Assembly: GCA_019722365.1 (NCBI GenBank)
Contig: JADFUC010001046.1
Span: forward strand, 32,387 to 96,386
Source: Lithospermum erythrorhizon
Lineage: Eukaryota > Streptophyta > Magnoliopsida > Boraginales > Boraginaceae
DNA length: 64,000 nt
Direction of reading: 5' to 3'
Below the pieces are notes generated by a model, which saw nothing but the letters and a program-made list of their open reading frames with translations, was not told the origin of the DNA and made no database searches. Below, piece after piece: positions 47,571-60,290 of this stretch. Numbering within the stretch: position 1 is the stretch's first letter; the number at the start of each line of letters is the position of its first letter. Made by a program: the position numbers and the translations under genes.

Positions 47571-48407
47571 TTAGGAACAAAAAAGTTATAGACACTAAAA
47601 CATAAAACAAGTATGTAACTGGAAATAAAATGATATATATCAACAGGTAGATTGAGAGATGATATGATATGAAAATAACTAACGGAGTGAATTGATTCTT
47701 CAGAAACCAATATCATAAAGTGTAGAGAAGTGCTTGTGGGAAAGATGAGCAGAGAAATAGTTGATGCTGCTTGATTGAAAATACATCAAAACTCCCAAAC
47801 TAAAGGACCTCAAATTTGAAGACGTGTTTGAATAAAAGACGTGTTTTGAATTCAAATTTTCTTAAAGTTTCTGTAATGTCAAACATCCCCAACAAAAAAA
47901 GAGATGGAGGAAGTATATTAATTGGATTTTTTTTATAAACACATTAGGTTCCTCACTTTGATCTTAATTATCAATTGGGTCTCTTAACGAAAAACCAAAT
48001 ATATCACGAATTATTATACCATTCCAAATTTATTATTAAAATTTTTCATTAATACTAGCTAATGAAAAATATTCACTTTAAAAACTATTAAATTTTATAA
48101 ATACTTAAATTTGTAAATCATTTTTTATCACCAATAAATAAGTTAAATTTGAAAAAGATGGAACAATATTTTTTAAGTTAAATTTTTATTATTAATTAAA
48201 AGTAATACTAGCTCAATAATTTCAATGTATCATAAAGTGATACTATTAATTTGAATATGAATTATAATAAATTTTTAAGTATATGGAATATAATGATAAT
48301 TGCATAAGTAAAAAATTGATCCAAAATTCAATATGGTAATATAACAACTCAAACAAAATTAATCTTTAATAGTATAAAACTCAAGAAACTATCTTTCATT
48401 CAACCTA
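47571..48407. other. AT-rich spacer
   Basis: No gene supported. Near 47815-47870 ACGTGTTT occurs twice in short succession (GAAGACGTGTTTGAATAAAAGACGTGTTTTGAA in two parts), a small local duplication. Confidence 0.35.
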
Positions 48408-49205
48408 AAATAATCAAAGAAATTTGATAAAATAACATGGTTAACTCAATTATAGGACAAAATAACACCCTAGTTTTTTTTATTGGCGTAAATATGATCA
48501 ACTTTTAAAAATACTCCGTATTAAGTTATTACCCTGACTTTTTTAACCTTTCTTCATCATTTCTTCAAAACATTACCACCACCACCTCATCACAACCACC
48601 ACCATCACCACCAGTTTTTGTAGCCAAAATACCCCCCCATATTTTGCCCATAAAACAACCACTCCCCCACTCATGAAAATACCATTGACTAGAAAAATAA
48701 TTTTAGTAAATTAAACAAGAAAAATTATCTCAATTTGTAGAGAGAGGAAGAGGATTTAGCCAGTTTAGAGTTGTAGGGAGAGGGTGCATAAGGATTGGTT
48801 GGGGGGTCGACGATTTAGGGTTGCAAAGGGAGAGAGTTTCCAGATTTTAGGGTTATAGGGGGAGGGGGTCGATGGGGTTGGTTGCGGTGGGGATGGGGAG
48901 TCGGCCAGAGGGAGGGCCGATTGGAAAGCAGGGGGGAGGGGTAGAGGGGGGTGTGCACGAGAAAGGAAGGGGGTGGTGGATCTAGGGGGCAGATGGGTAG
49001 AGTTTGGGTTTAGGTTTTTGGTGGTGGTAGTGTAGGGGTGTTTTGAGAAGAAGAAGAAGAAGAAGATAAGATTTTTAAAAAATGAGGGTAAATTAATAAT
49101 TGCACAAGGGAGGGTAATATTTTAGCAAAGAAAAAAAGAAGGGTGTTATTTTTTTGTGAGAAAATCTTGACTGGTATTATTCTACCAAATTTTTCAGAAT
49201 AATCA
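48408..49205. mobile_element. Non-autonomous DNA transposon with long inverted repeats
   Basis: About 800 bp. The left arm (48408-48535: AATAATCAAAGAAATTTGAT, CAAAATAACACCCT, then TTATTACCCT) and the right arm (reverse complement of 49085-49205: ATTATTCTGAAAAATTT, AAAAATAACACCC, then ATATTACCCTCC) pair over roughly 120 bases with mismatches. Between them is a pyrimidine/purine-skewed core (CACCACCAC-rich then GGGGAGGGGG-rich) without a gene. Long imperfect inverted repeats and no coding content suggest a Mutator-like MITE; target-site duplications were not identified. Confidence 0.65.
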
Positions 49206-50764
49206 TACATTCCATCTTAGTATACTTAGTAGAGTAAAATAGTTACTTTACAATCAGTAAGATAGTTTATCTTTTTAAAATTTTAAATTCAAACCCCACA
49301 TTCCCTCAAAATCTATTTTCTTTATGCTTGACCGTCCCGAGGTGGGTCCCACTGAGGTTGGGCAGAGTCATCAGCTTGAATAATCGATCACCAACGTGGA
49401 TACTTGATAAAAATGACTTCGTTTAGCATTGATAATAATGAAATTAATACAACTCGTCCATGGTGAACTAACTTGACACCTCAACAAGCGAAAAGTAATA
49501 ATATAAATACAACATCAAACAACTTGTTTCTGACTCGAGAACGACAAATAATTATTCGTACAACAAAACTCAAGAAATATAAAAGTATGGCTTTGAGGTC
49601 TTGACGTATTACCGCCCTCTGTGATGCAGCTCTTATTGCGATGCATCTGGTCATCCCTTAACCTAGGCATAAGCAGCCCACCCATAGAAAAATAGAAATT
49701 AAACTAAAAATTTGAATGAAAACAAATATCACAAAAGTTAACCTACGGTCTACTCACGTATAATCAAGGATAATTCAGAACCGCACCTGTTGCGACTATA
49801 TACTCCTCTACAAACAAAGATAAATCTTTCTTTAATGGCTTCTGATTAACATGTCGACAAATCCACACCCACGTCAAAACTTACTCACAGTACACCTTAA
49901 TCCGCAGGGGAGATCTCTCTATTTATTTATCTTCCTTAAGTATAAGCTAATTCTGACAATATACCACTCAAACATACAACTCACACATATATCTCAACAT
50001 CTGTAATATAGCATACACAACTTCGACCACTTATCTTTAGTTCCCCTTAAAGTGTTACCCCCGATTATAGTTACACCTCCTATGACATCTAAATGTTTCT
50101 CACCAAGACCCTCTACTCGTTTCATTTTTCTTAGCCACAAGTAAGCTGACCTATATGTCTTCGTAGAGATAACCTAAGTACGGAATTATCTCCCCAAATT
50201 CTTCATTTAACATACGGAACTTATTTACCTCAATGGTACCAACGTCGTGGTTAGATCATAACTTATATACTAACACATTTGAATCCAATTTTTCACCATA
50301 TATAAAATATCATCAACATCATCGATAGATTAGCATGAACGGTTTATAATTTTTGTACTAGTGTTCTAATTCAAGAGTATCTCCTCCATTAACCAACTCC
50401 ATATATATACAACATATCTCCAAAAGGCGATAATTCGGCAAGGCTACAAGCGAGAGTAAATACCGTATCCACGAATACAAAATAATTACCGACAAGGCTA
50501 AAATGCGAAATGAAATACAACGAAATCAAGAACCTTTATTGACATCGTATAAGTAGTCAAAGATGAGTAAATGCATATACCCAAAACTACCTAATAAGGG
50601 CCATATCGTGTCAAGATATAATGCAAGAGTCTCGATAAGATAATAAATCAGAGACTCGACAACGACTATAACTGCGGTCGTGAGCCATCTCTGTATCCCT
50701 TGGTATACTAAATGTGCATATGCTCAATCCGTCTACAGGGAATGGACCAATCGGTAATAAACAC

Positions 50765-50945
50765 CGCTCTTATGCGAGTATAAGGCCAACGCACTTATAC
50801 ACTAAGTATAAAGATAACCGCCTTATATACTAAGTATAAGGCCAAAACAACGCTTATACGCTTTAAGTATAAGGCCAGCCAGCCAGTACCTGCTGACAAA
50901 GTGATCATAAAGTGTCATACGCTCTTATACCGTAGTATAAGGCCA
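50765..50945. repeat. Tandem array of palindromic CTTATAC...GTATAAG units
   Basis: Four or five units, each a small inverted repeat of CTTATAC and GTATAAG around a 3-7 base loop and followed by GCCAA/GCCAG. They lie near 50767-50785, 50795-50812, 50823-50843, 50856-50875 and 50921-50942. Some copies are imperfect (CTTATGCGAGTATAAG, GTATAAAG). Each unit could fold into a hairpin of 6-7 base pairs. Confidence 0.8.
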
Positions 50946-51139
50946 ATAATCACATATCTGCAAGGAAGGAGAGCACTTTAACCCCTATCATCAAGCTGTA
51001 GGGTCGTATCCTAATACTCGAAATCGCACCGATATCACAGCATCGCTCCAATACTTGCCTCTCAATAATCAACTACTCTCCCAAACAATATCAAAGCACC
51101 CACGGCTAAAATATCTCACAATCATAAATCAATCACAAC

Positions 51140-51310
51140 ACGCCCGACAAGGCCGCGAGAAATACATAAGAAATTGCGACAAAGGCCACAGAAATCTAAT
51201 AGTGCCGACAAGGCCGCAGCGAGAGAAATCATAAGTGCCGACAAAGCCACAGAAATACACTTGATGCGACAAGGCCACGGAAATCAATGCCGACAAGGCC
51301 ACAGAACACA
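51140..51310. repeat. Tandem array of GCCGACAAGGCCACAGAAAT units
   Basis: About six units of 25-40 bases built on GCCGACAAGGCCACAGAAAT, with variants GCGACAAAGGCC, GCCGACAAAGCC and GCGACAAGGCCACGG, and spacers containing CATAAG. Single diverged relatives occur upstream (CCGACAAGGCTAAAATGCGA near 50490, CGGCAAGGCTACAAGCGA near 50437), so the array was once larger. Confidence 0.8.
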
Positions 51311-52690
51311 AGAAACATAAGTTGGGAGTTCCAGCTGTACTTACCACAAGCAAATCTTCAAGCATGCATAAAAATATAATCGCATAATCATAACATGGCT
51401 CACACAAATGAATCACACTTAATCATACAACAATTACATGTATACCATTCTTATAATCATACCACAATGACATGCTTCACCATTCTCACATAATCATATA
51501 CCACAATGCTTATGCCATACATTCTCACATAATCCTACCCGCAGTGGCCTTGTTGCAGCGATTTAAAGTAATGCGTAAAAATGCGCGCCCCGTGAGATAA
51601 GTACTGCATACGGTTAGCAATAAGAAGCGTCCGCTAATCGATCCAAGTGCCTTTCACGTTCAGCGTCTAATCAAAACACCGGAAATACAATTACTATAAA
51701 CAATTTTAACCCTTATCTTAGATTTGAGCTTTATTTGTTTAGAATTTAGAAATTGACAACTAAAAGTATAGATTACTAATTATGTTTCAATAACCATTAA
51801 AATATGGCCAATTTCAACTATCGACTAAATCCATGATCGTAAACACCTTAACCAAAAGCCACCCGACATTTTCAGCAATTTCCAATCAACTTGATATATC
51901 AACTTTTTCCAACTAATCAAACCCATTTCTAACGGCCTCAAATCCCAAAGCACATTTACTACTCAAAATCTAATAAACTAATTTCAACATATATTCCTCC
52001 CACAACTTATAAATCATAATTTCCACCTCAAAATAATCACAATAAAGGTCCGATAACGTACTTCTTCTCTCGGCAATATTTTTAGAAAAAGTCAATCCAA
52101 AATCAACTCGAAGTCAACTCCCTTCTTAACAACACTTTCTACACGAATATCGGTGTGTAAATCTCACATACTATAATCTAGCCTAGATAATAATTATATT
52201 AATAATACCTCATAAAAACCATAGTCGACCCAAAATTCCAAAAAGTTAATGGCCTAAAAGCATTCCATTTCATCAAATACGTAATTTGACTCAAGAATAG
52301 CTAATTTAGAACCCGAAAATTGATTGCTTAATAAAATCAAATTACAAAAAGTCAACTCAACTTGAAACTCTACAAAATACTCAAAAAGTTTCGACCTTTC
52401 TTACCTTGAATCGAGAAAGGATGTTTGAGGCTTTCTCAAGAAATTTGGTCTGAAAGCTACTTAAGATGGAAATGAAAAAAAAAATCAAAGGGAATGGGCG
52501 TCGACCGTGAGGAAGAAGAGGGAAAGGAGATGGGTCAGCATATTTTTCTTCTGCTTGGGCCTTGGGTTCAATTAAGGGGTAATAGTTGGCCCACTAGTTT
52601 TTAATGTGTGAACGTGTTTAAATTGATCGATCTTACCGTTTTTTAACTTATCTACGTGACTAACTTCCCAAGCATTAACATTCTATCCTC

Positions 52691-54108
52691 AGAATTATAT
52701 TACCACTTAACTAATATCATTACCATTCGATTACAACTTTAAAATTCTAAATGCGAAATGTACTACCAGCAAACTGATCCGTTGTGTTTTTGACTCTGAC
52801 TTAAAATTTTCATTTCTCTAGAAATACTCCACGACAACTAGTATATATTGTTAATATTAGTTGAATGAGTTCAATACATTTTACACCCTTTCTCTTGTTA
52901 CCACAATTTAATTTCATATTTAGAAAACTTCAATAAAATATGTAGAGGAGAATATTACAAGCTTGAATAAAAAAAAGCTTAATTTTATAAAGTCGTGAAT
53001 TAAGGGTCAGTTTTCATTTCAAATAATAAAATTTTCAATTATTTTATTTGTCACTTAAATAGAAAAAACAATTCAACCTTAAGAAAATACAATTCATTTA
53101 ACACGAAACTAAATAGGAATATTTCATGAGTATTAAATTTTTGGGGCAAATTTAGATAAAGTCTTTATCCATGATTCATATAATCATGGCTATAGTACAT
53201 ATATTAAGGGGTGCTATGCATATTATTTAGAGATAGTATTCATATGATTTATTTTAATATTATTCATGATTAATGCAAATATTACTTATGTTACTCATTC
53301 CAACATTCCTTAGAAGTTAGTATTGTATTTTTTCTTTCTTTCATAAAATGAGACTTTTATTCATCAAAAGTAAAGTACATATAGATATTTTGGGATTAGA
53401 ATCATTACAACGGGTCCAATTAACGAGTTTAAATAATTATTTAAGTATCGTGGTTAAAAGGCACAATACATTATTTCCCTCCCTTTTTTGAAAATAATTT
53501 TTTTTCATGACATACGCTTATCAATGACAATGAATGAATTAAGCATGATGAGGCTTTTGAATTTCCTTAAACTCCCCAACAAAGTGGCCTCGTTTCAACA
53601 AAATCGGTAATGCAAATATTACTACGTTTAACAATCTGATAGTATTCGCTGACGATATTAATGATATTCACAATCATACAAAACCTGCTTATAGAAACTT
53701 GTACATCGTCGTACTTTTGACTTATACCTGATATCTAACTGCAAATAACTTTACGCCCGACAAATACTCTCCATTTTCATATGAACTAGTGGTTTTGAAA
53801 AAATCAACCCACGATCTTGACATATGAATCGACACAAATTATACGCAAGAGAAGATATTCTCAATAGAGAAATCCACCACCATCTCACAATTGTGTAGGA
53901 AGGAAAGTTATTGGTCTTGGTTGAGGAAGCATCAAGTTTGGGAACATGAATGGGTAAGGTGAGATAGCCGTTAGAGGTGATGCAGATCGGAATTAGGTTG
54001 GGCTTTTCTTTTATTTTTAATTTATGTTTCTAATTAAAAGATACCTTATGTCTTTATTCGTTTTAATTATCCAACAATTTAATTATTCTAAAAATATTCA
54101 TTTGTTCT
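52691..54108. other. AT-rich spacer before the Sirevirus-like element
   Basis: No gene assigned. At 53640-53960 the minus strand has somewhat protein-like but frameshifted sequence, for example DFSIENI and QDRGLIF near 53800-53870; I could not attach it to a family. The last bases before 54109 (GTTCT) would be the left target-site duplication, but the matching right copy is lost. Confidence 0.35.
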
Positions 54109-54898
54109 TGTTGACATATTTTCTAGGTACAAATCTGACAAAGAATATCAAGACAAAGATCTAAGTGAGTTAATGCATGAGGCATTAATTGAGGTTCAAT
54201 CAAAGATTGTGTAATTGGTACAATCATCTTAATGAGAAGATTTGGCTTAATTACAGGCTGTTTGGCGAGTTAATGGAGGGATTAATAGGTGGATCATTAA
54301 CTATGGAAATCGACTTATGAATGGGAGGCAATCGTGGTGATTGTGTTATTGAGGAAATGTCCGATCTGAGATTGATTAGTTACTCAAGGAAAGTTTTTGA
54401 GGATAGCTTATGGTATCTCGACTAGCCGTTGAAGATTGAAGATTGCAATCAAGGTTGCTGATTGACAATCAAGGATTCTTTGATTGACAATGAGGATTAT
54501 GCGATTGATCCCGATGTGTGATCGGAAATGGTGAATCACATGCTTGGCCGTTGGAGGATCTGGGTATAAATGAAGAGCTTACTCTAGTTTATAGCAGCGG
54601 TTGTTCTATGATTATATGTGTGTTTGAGTGAGAAAAATAAGAATGATTCTTGTTGAAGCTTGATATTGTAGCAAAATCTAAGTAGTTTGCTTAGGTATTT
54701 TTACGGTTGATTGCTTGTACTCGTATTACTCGAGGCTAGGCACAACATATAGTGGAACCAGGTAGAAGTCACGGAAGGTGACACACTAATCTGGGGCGTA
54801 ACCCATTGCTTGTATAAAAACTTCTTGTGTCATTTACTTTCTGTATTGCTTTTACTTGAGTTAGCTTAGTGTTATTCAGTATAGTAACACTTGGGACA
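54109..54898 (+). repeat. 5-prime LTR of the Sirevirus-like element
   Basis: Starts TGTTGACATATT and ends TTGGGACA, five bases before the primer-binding site. It contains GGTATAAATGAAG near 54560 as a probable TATA region. The first 270 bases match 60291-60566 (for example GAATATCAAGACAAAGATC and TGGATCATTA). Confidence 0.85.
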
Positions 54899-57639
54899 TC
54901 AAGTGGTATCAGAGCGAGGGAACACAGTCAAAGACTAACATCTTGTGTTCAATGATTATGGCTAGCTTCGAGCACTCTATGATCCTTAATTGATAATGTC
55001 TGCATCGAGTCTCTTTTTTTTCGACAAAATCAACTTTGGATTTCGGAAAGACAGGATGAGAACATACATTGACTCAACCGAGTTTGGATTGTTTAACGTG
55101 TATGGGTGACCTTGGCGGGAGATTATGAGTCGACTTCAGATGGAACAGAAAGAACTATTGATGACCTTGATAATGATGAGAATAAAAAGGTTCAACTGAC
55201 AAAAGGCAAGAAATATCATCATGAGCTCTCTACAACTCTTGATGAGTATAGTAGAAGTCGGTCTAAATGTGAGACTGACAGGAGATGTGGGATGTATCCT
55301 CAAAGGCTATGAGAAGGTCCTGAGTCAAGTTAAGGATAAATTGGATTGCTCTTCTGCCAAAGAAGTGGAACTTTACAACGAAGATGATGAGAGTATTCAT
55401 GACATGGCCGGCAAGGAGTGAATACTTTCAATCAACTTAGAGAATTTGGGCAAGCCTCGTTCGAAGATGGATATTTGTAGAAAAGTCTTTGGATGTCCTA
55501 ACAAAAACCAAAGTTCTCTGGAATGCCGCGGCGCTTCTGGCGATCCAAAAACACACGAACTGAAGTATCGCTTGAGAACTTCAGCGAGACTCTTGCGAGT
55601 TTGGGAGTAAAAATAATGGAGTTAAGAAGGCAATAAACCTAAAGTTGAGAGGCTGCGAATCTGCTTACTTAAGGTAGCTGGAGATAACAATGCTATCTTT
55701 GATGATCAAGAGCGTGTCAAACTTTTAGAAAGATCGGGCAGCCTCGAGCGAAGCCAGGGTAGGGAACATCAATGTCTTAAAAAGGACATTCTGATCCCCG
55801 AATATCTAGCTTAAGAAAGAAAAGAAAGAGAAGTCATTAACAGCGAGTCTATGAACAGAGATGGGGACTATTGTGTTATACTTGCGAAGAAGTATCTAAA
55901 GCTGAGACTAAATTCTTGGCAATTAGATGCTCAATGGCATATTTGAGATCAATCTCTGCTGACAAATGTCATCATGCAAGAAGGAAGAACTATAATACTA
56001 GGTGATGCTTCTAGCAGGGAGGTTGTCGGAAAGGGAGAAACAAAGGGATTCTGAGAAATGGTCTTATTTTAAGTGTGAATTGACCATGCAATTTAAATGT
56101 ATAATTTATTGATCATTATTGTCGGATTGTAGGAGAAAGGATTGGATCGAAACCGCGTATACTTTCAAAGAAGAAGGGAAAGCGCGTCTACATAATTGAA
56201 AATGAAGGCTGAGCAGTATTTACACCAGGCCGGATATGTGAGGGCTGCGTCAACTTTCAGGGCGGTCGTGTCAGATAAGCGATATACATCAATGATATGA
56301 GTAGCTTCGCTTTACTTTTTAAGATCACGCCCACGGCTTGACTTAGTTGAAGCCCGGTGAGAACAACTGGATCACAGCTATGCAACAAAAGCTTGTGGAA
56401 CTCAACAGAAATAAGGTATGGACTCTTGTTCCTAGAACTAAAGATTGTAATCCCATATCTACTGTTTGGAGTTACTTCGAAGCGAGGGGTATCATGAAGG
56501 GACCATTATTTATTCAAATGAAGCAAAGCATTTGGAAAAGGACCGAATTATGAGGAAGAAGTTGATTTGGATATCGTTATCTCACTCTTGCAAATCTTGA
56601 TACCATGAGAATCATACTACCATTTGCGGGGTAACTTAATTTTGATCTCTTTTTGTCTTGAAAGAGAGACATAGTTGAGGAGGAAGAGGAGTTCGCCTAG
56701 AAAAACTCCCGATTTGTAGAGTTAAAGAAAAATAATCATGTCCACAAGCTCGATCACAGGTGTTTGGATTAAGTCGATCATGGTATGGCCAGGCGTTATC
56801 TTTGGTTTCTTGAAAATAATAGTTTCAAAGAACTACTCTTACGTCGACAAATTTGTTTGTTAAGATAAATGATGGACATGTTATGTAGCATATATGTTCC
56901 TAATTGGTTATATGTGTTCTTAATGATTGTATATATGTGAGGTAGTATGGAAAAATTAAGTATAGGATTTAATGTTGAAAAGGAATGCTACTTGAGAGGT
57001 ATACTGAATTTTCAAATTCAACAAACCATTGAAGGGAAAAAATCATACATCAATTTAGAATGCATGAAAACTATGTTGAGGAACCTCGAATCATCAACCA
57101 GTGAGTGATACTCTGTTAAAATGCAAACGAGTAGAATCTACCGCTGAGGTGAGCAATTGAATCAACGAGTATTGCACAATTATAAGGTATTTGTTTGAGA
57201 TAGGCGCTAGTCACCGGATACGACTCTAGCTATCAGCAATTGTGTAAAATACCGGACAAATCAATGGAAATTCACTACGCCATCAAAGGATCTTTGAGAT
57301 ACCTCGTTTGATCTCAAAGGGCCTCATCCAGGTATCCAGATAATGATTCTAATCTAACGAGTTATTGTACTTTTAATGATGAATTCGAGGGAAAATCGAT
57401 AGGTGAATGTCATATGATTGGATGCCGCTCTTGTGAGTTAGACGATGGGAGAACCAAATTTACTCTCCGAGCTACTTTGGAATCGAATTATGTTGCTATT
57501 TCAACTTGTTGTGCCAAAGCCTATGGATTAAAAGACTATTGATGGGCGGGAATTGATTCACCTAAACCCGAGGTTAAATTGTGCTAGTAGAGCTTTCCTA
57601 CTCCTTAATGAAGATGAGGCAGTACGAGGTATGTCATGT

Positions 57640-60290
57640 ACTTGTCAGAAACATGCATAAATTTGTGAGAAAATGTACTTCAAAGAACTTACTAAAGAGA
57701 AGTTGAGTATGAGGGTAGAGGATCGAATGTGCGGGAGTAATGACAAGATTTTGTGAAATTTTTTTTTGAGGAAAGAGATGTTAGAATGGGGATCATGGCC
57801 CCGATCTCCGAATACTAAAAGATTCTCTCCGCGCGCTTTGGTAAAGTTTTGTAAATATTTCATTCAATTTTTGTTTCCGCATTTCCTTCCTTTAATTTTT
57901 GTTATGGAGTTTTTATTTTAGGTATACGATTGGGGCGGCCGGTTTACTCTTCTCAATAATAAAGAGGGCATCGTTGTTCTCTCCTTGAGCCTGAAAACTT
58001 TTCTTCTTCTGCTGTGGCTCCAAAGAGAGAAAAAATGGTAGGATTCCTCTTAAAAAGGCAAGAAAGCAAAAACTGTGTTTGATGCATTTCTTTTTTCTTT
58101 ACGCGCCAGCCACCAAAAATCTTTAAAGAAAATTCTTTTACGCCTTGTTCGTGTTTGGAGAGCATTCAGGAATTTGCATGATTTTCTCAAATAATTTTCG
58201 TTTTACTCGAAAATCAAAATACAAAAATGGTTCAAGCTAGCTGCCGAGGAATGAGGAGTGTATCGACTTGGTCAAGTTGTTCTATGCAAAGTACTCCTTC
58301 GATGGAAGGAAGAGGTTGCAAGTTCACTTGTCAAAGGGGAGAAGTCTTTTCGATGCTGCATGCGGGGCTTGACAAACTTTTAGGTATCTCGCGGTGGCGT
58401 CAAGATTGGCCTAAGAAGCGGCTCGCGTCACATTTGACAAGAAAGAAGCCCACAGACTGCTAGGGTTTTCAGAGAATCGAGTGGCTACCGAATCCATCGA
58501 TCTCGGTGTATAACACAAATTATTGCACTGTATTGGCCAGAGCGTCCTGTCTTGTCAGGAGAACCGGGGAAACTATAGTAGAGGTCGGTAGAAATGGATG
58601 CCGTGGTGATGTGCCGTTCCTCGGAAAACATACTCCAACTTTGGGGAGTGCTTGGTTACAGCTGAGATCAAGAAAGCATCATGATCGACCTCGAAAGTTT
58701 CTACCCGTATGGCATCATTATCACGAGGATATGCAAAAAACTATCCATCGACTTTGAAGGAGGCCGCTTATTGAAAAACATCACGGAGGACAAGTATTCA
58801 AAAAAGTCTTTTATGGTATGGAATTTGAGAATTGGTGAATGGAAAATAAAGTGAATGAGACAAAAGAAGAAGGATCAAAGGAAACTCAGAAAAGAATGGC
58901 AATGGGAGTAGAAGGACTTGAAGATCAGCTAAGCCTTCTTACGAAAGAAGTTTTCAAAATCTCCAAACAGGTTACAAGAATTGGAGAGAAATTGAAGATA
59001 GATATGGATTTGAACTCGGATGAAGAGGATGAAGAATCGGGGCGACCTTGAGGATGAAGAGTACGCTCGAGGATGGCCAAATAGAATTACGATGAAAATG
59101 AGGAGAATGAATCTGAAGATGCAGAGTCTCTGGAAAAGAGTGATGACACCCTCGATGTCCAAGAATCTGATAAAGAAATGTCTAAGGAAGATGCTGAGCA
59201 GAGTGAAGGATTCTCAACAGAACCTGTGGACAAAGGCAAGGATCCAGCAGAGATAGTGCGAAGAGAGGTTTTAGAGAATGGCTTCGAGGCGATGCTCATC
59301 AAATGCGAAAGTGGAAAAAGCTCGGGGCAAAGGGAAATACACCGGCCAAGATGTCACAGAAAGCGAGTGAAGGTTCCTCTGGTGAGCTCTTGGGAATTTA
59401 AGCATAGCCACAGGAACCTCTTACAACCAAAGGCAAAGGTATGCGTTACACTCCCGAAGGCAAGGTATGCGTGTGAGCGCTGGCTAGGAAGTCGTCCGAG
59501 CCCATTTATCCACTACAGAGGAAACCTTATTTGGATAGTGAAGTGCTCTCTTTTTACTCTGCATTATTTGGTTGTCTCTTTGTAAAGCTGTATCCTTTCC
59601 TATAATTACTCTTTATTTCCTTTTTGTATGGACAAAAAAGGGAGAGTGGGATTGTTTGATTTAGGGTTGTTTGATGATGTATTGTTGTTGTTGAAGTAGC
59701 ACAGAATATATTGGTTTTCTTGGCCTATTTGAATTTCTTCTGAGGATTTGTTATGTATGGCATGAGGTAGTCTGTGATATCTCGGATTGATTGATGTTTA
59801 CAAGGGAGTGTGTGAATGCTTAAGGAATTCTTTTGATATTGTGGCCTTGAAAGTTGTGTGAGTGTAGCATCCTTGATAAGTGTGTGATTTATGATTATGG
59901 TATCGTATCTAAATCTTTCTAGTGTTGGTTATACGGTTTCGCGAGGGGAAGTTTGTGAATGTAGGTTCTTGCTCTCGCATGTTTGAGAATGTTCTGATTG
60001 TGCAAAAATGCTTAGGCAGTTGGTGCATGATTTAAGGGGGAGCACATTTGGTTTGAATGCAGCAAGTATGCAGCAGGTAATGTGCATGAGTGCACTTGAA
60101 TTGTTTTTGGTTAAATTTCACTATTGCTTTGTCTTGATTTTTGGTTGTTTGGAAGTAGCGAACCTGGTGCATGACTTGAGGGGGAGCTTAGGCTCACTCA
60201 GATGTAGTCTCACCAAGTTTGTCAATAAACTTCTTAGATGTACTAAAGATCATTACCCCAGATGGTTTGTCCCATACAAAAAGGGGAGTT
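57640..60290 (+). pseudogene. Env-like region of the Sirevirus-like element (decayed)
   Basis: About 2.6 kb between the RNase H remnant and the polypurine tract, in the place of the env-like gene of Sireviruses. Traces in several frames include a CKFTCQRGEVFSMLHAG stretch near 58318, a KHHD-type segment near 58675, and an acidic, probably coiled-coil frame at 58839-59051 (EGLEDQLSLLTKEVFKISKQ) running into Glu/Asp-rich sequence to about 59240. These resemble the plant-specific env-like proteins of this lineage, whose function is unproven. Stops and frameshifts are frequent, so no intact product is present. The stretch from 59590 to 60290 has no recognised coding content. Confidence 0.5.

Larger units (their letters stand above)
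49206..52690 (-). mobile_element. Long LTR-like segment, probably chromovirus (Ty3/gypsy) type
   Basis: No gene is present in 3.4 kb, yet the sequence is much richer in structure than the AT-rich spacers. Read on the minus strand it starts (52690-52430) with a promoter-like segment, GGGCCAACTATTACCCC then a pyrimidine-rich TTTCCCTCTTCTTCCTCAC leader, followed by CAAGGTAAGAAAGG, which looks like a splice donor. It continues through AT-rich sequence into two short tandem repeat arrays. This organisation recalls the long LTRs of Tekay-like chromoviruses, which often carry tandem repeats. No second copy, primer-binding site or LTR termini could be verified, so a solo LTR or a fragment are both possible. 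Confidence 0.4.

Noticed and set aside
49240..49330. Box B-like GGGTTTGAAT on the minus strand suggesting another SINE
   Set aside because: No box A at the right distance and no target-site duplication.
50765..50945. Palindromic repeats as a CRISPR array or tRNA cluster
   Set aside because: The units are tandem hairpins with constant linkers, not unique spacers, and lack tRNA box A and box B.
58929..59302. Minus-strand Ser/Phe-rich frames
   Set aside because: They are the antisense of the acidic Glu/Asp-rich coding stretch on the plus strand.
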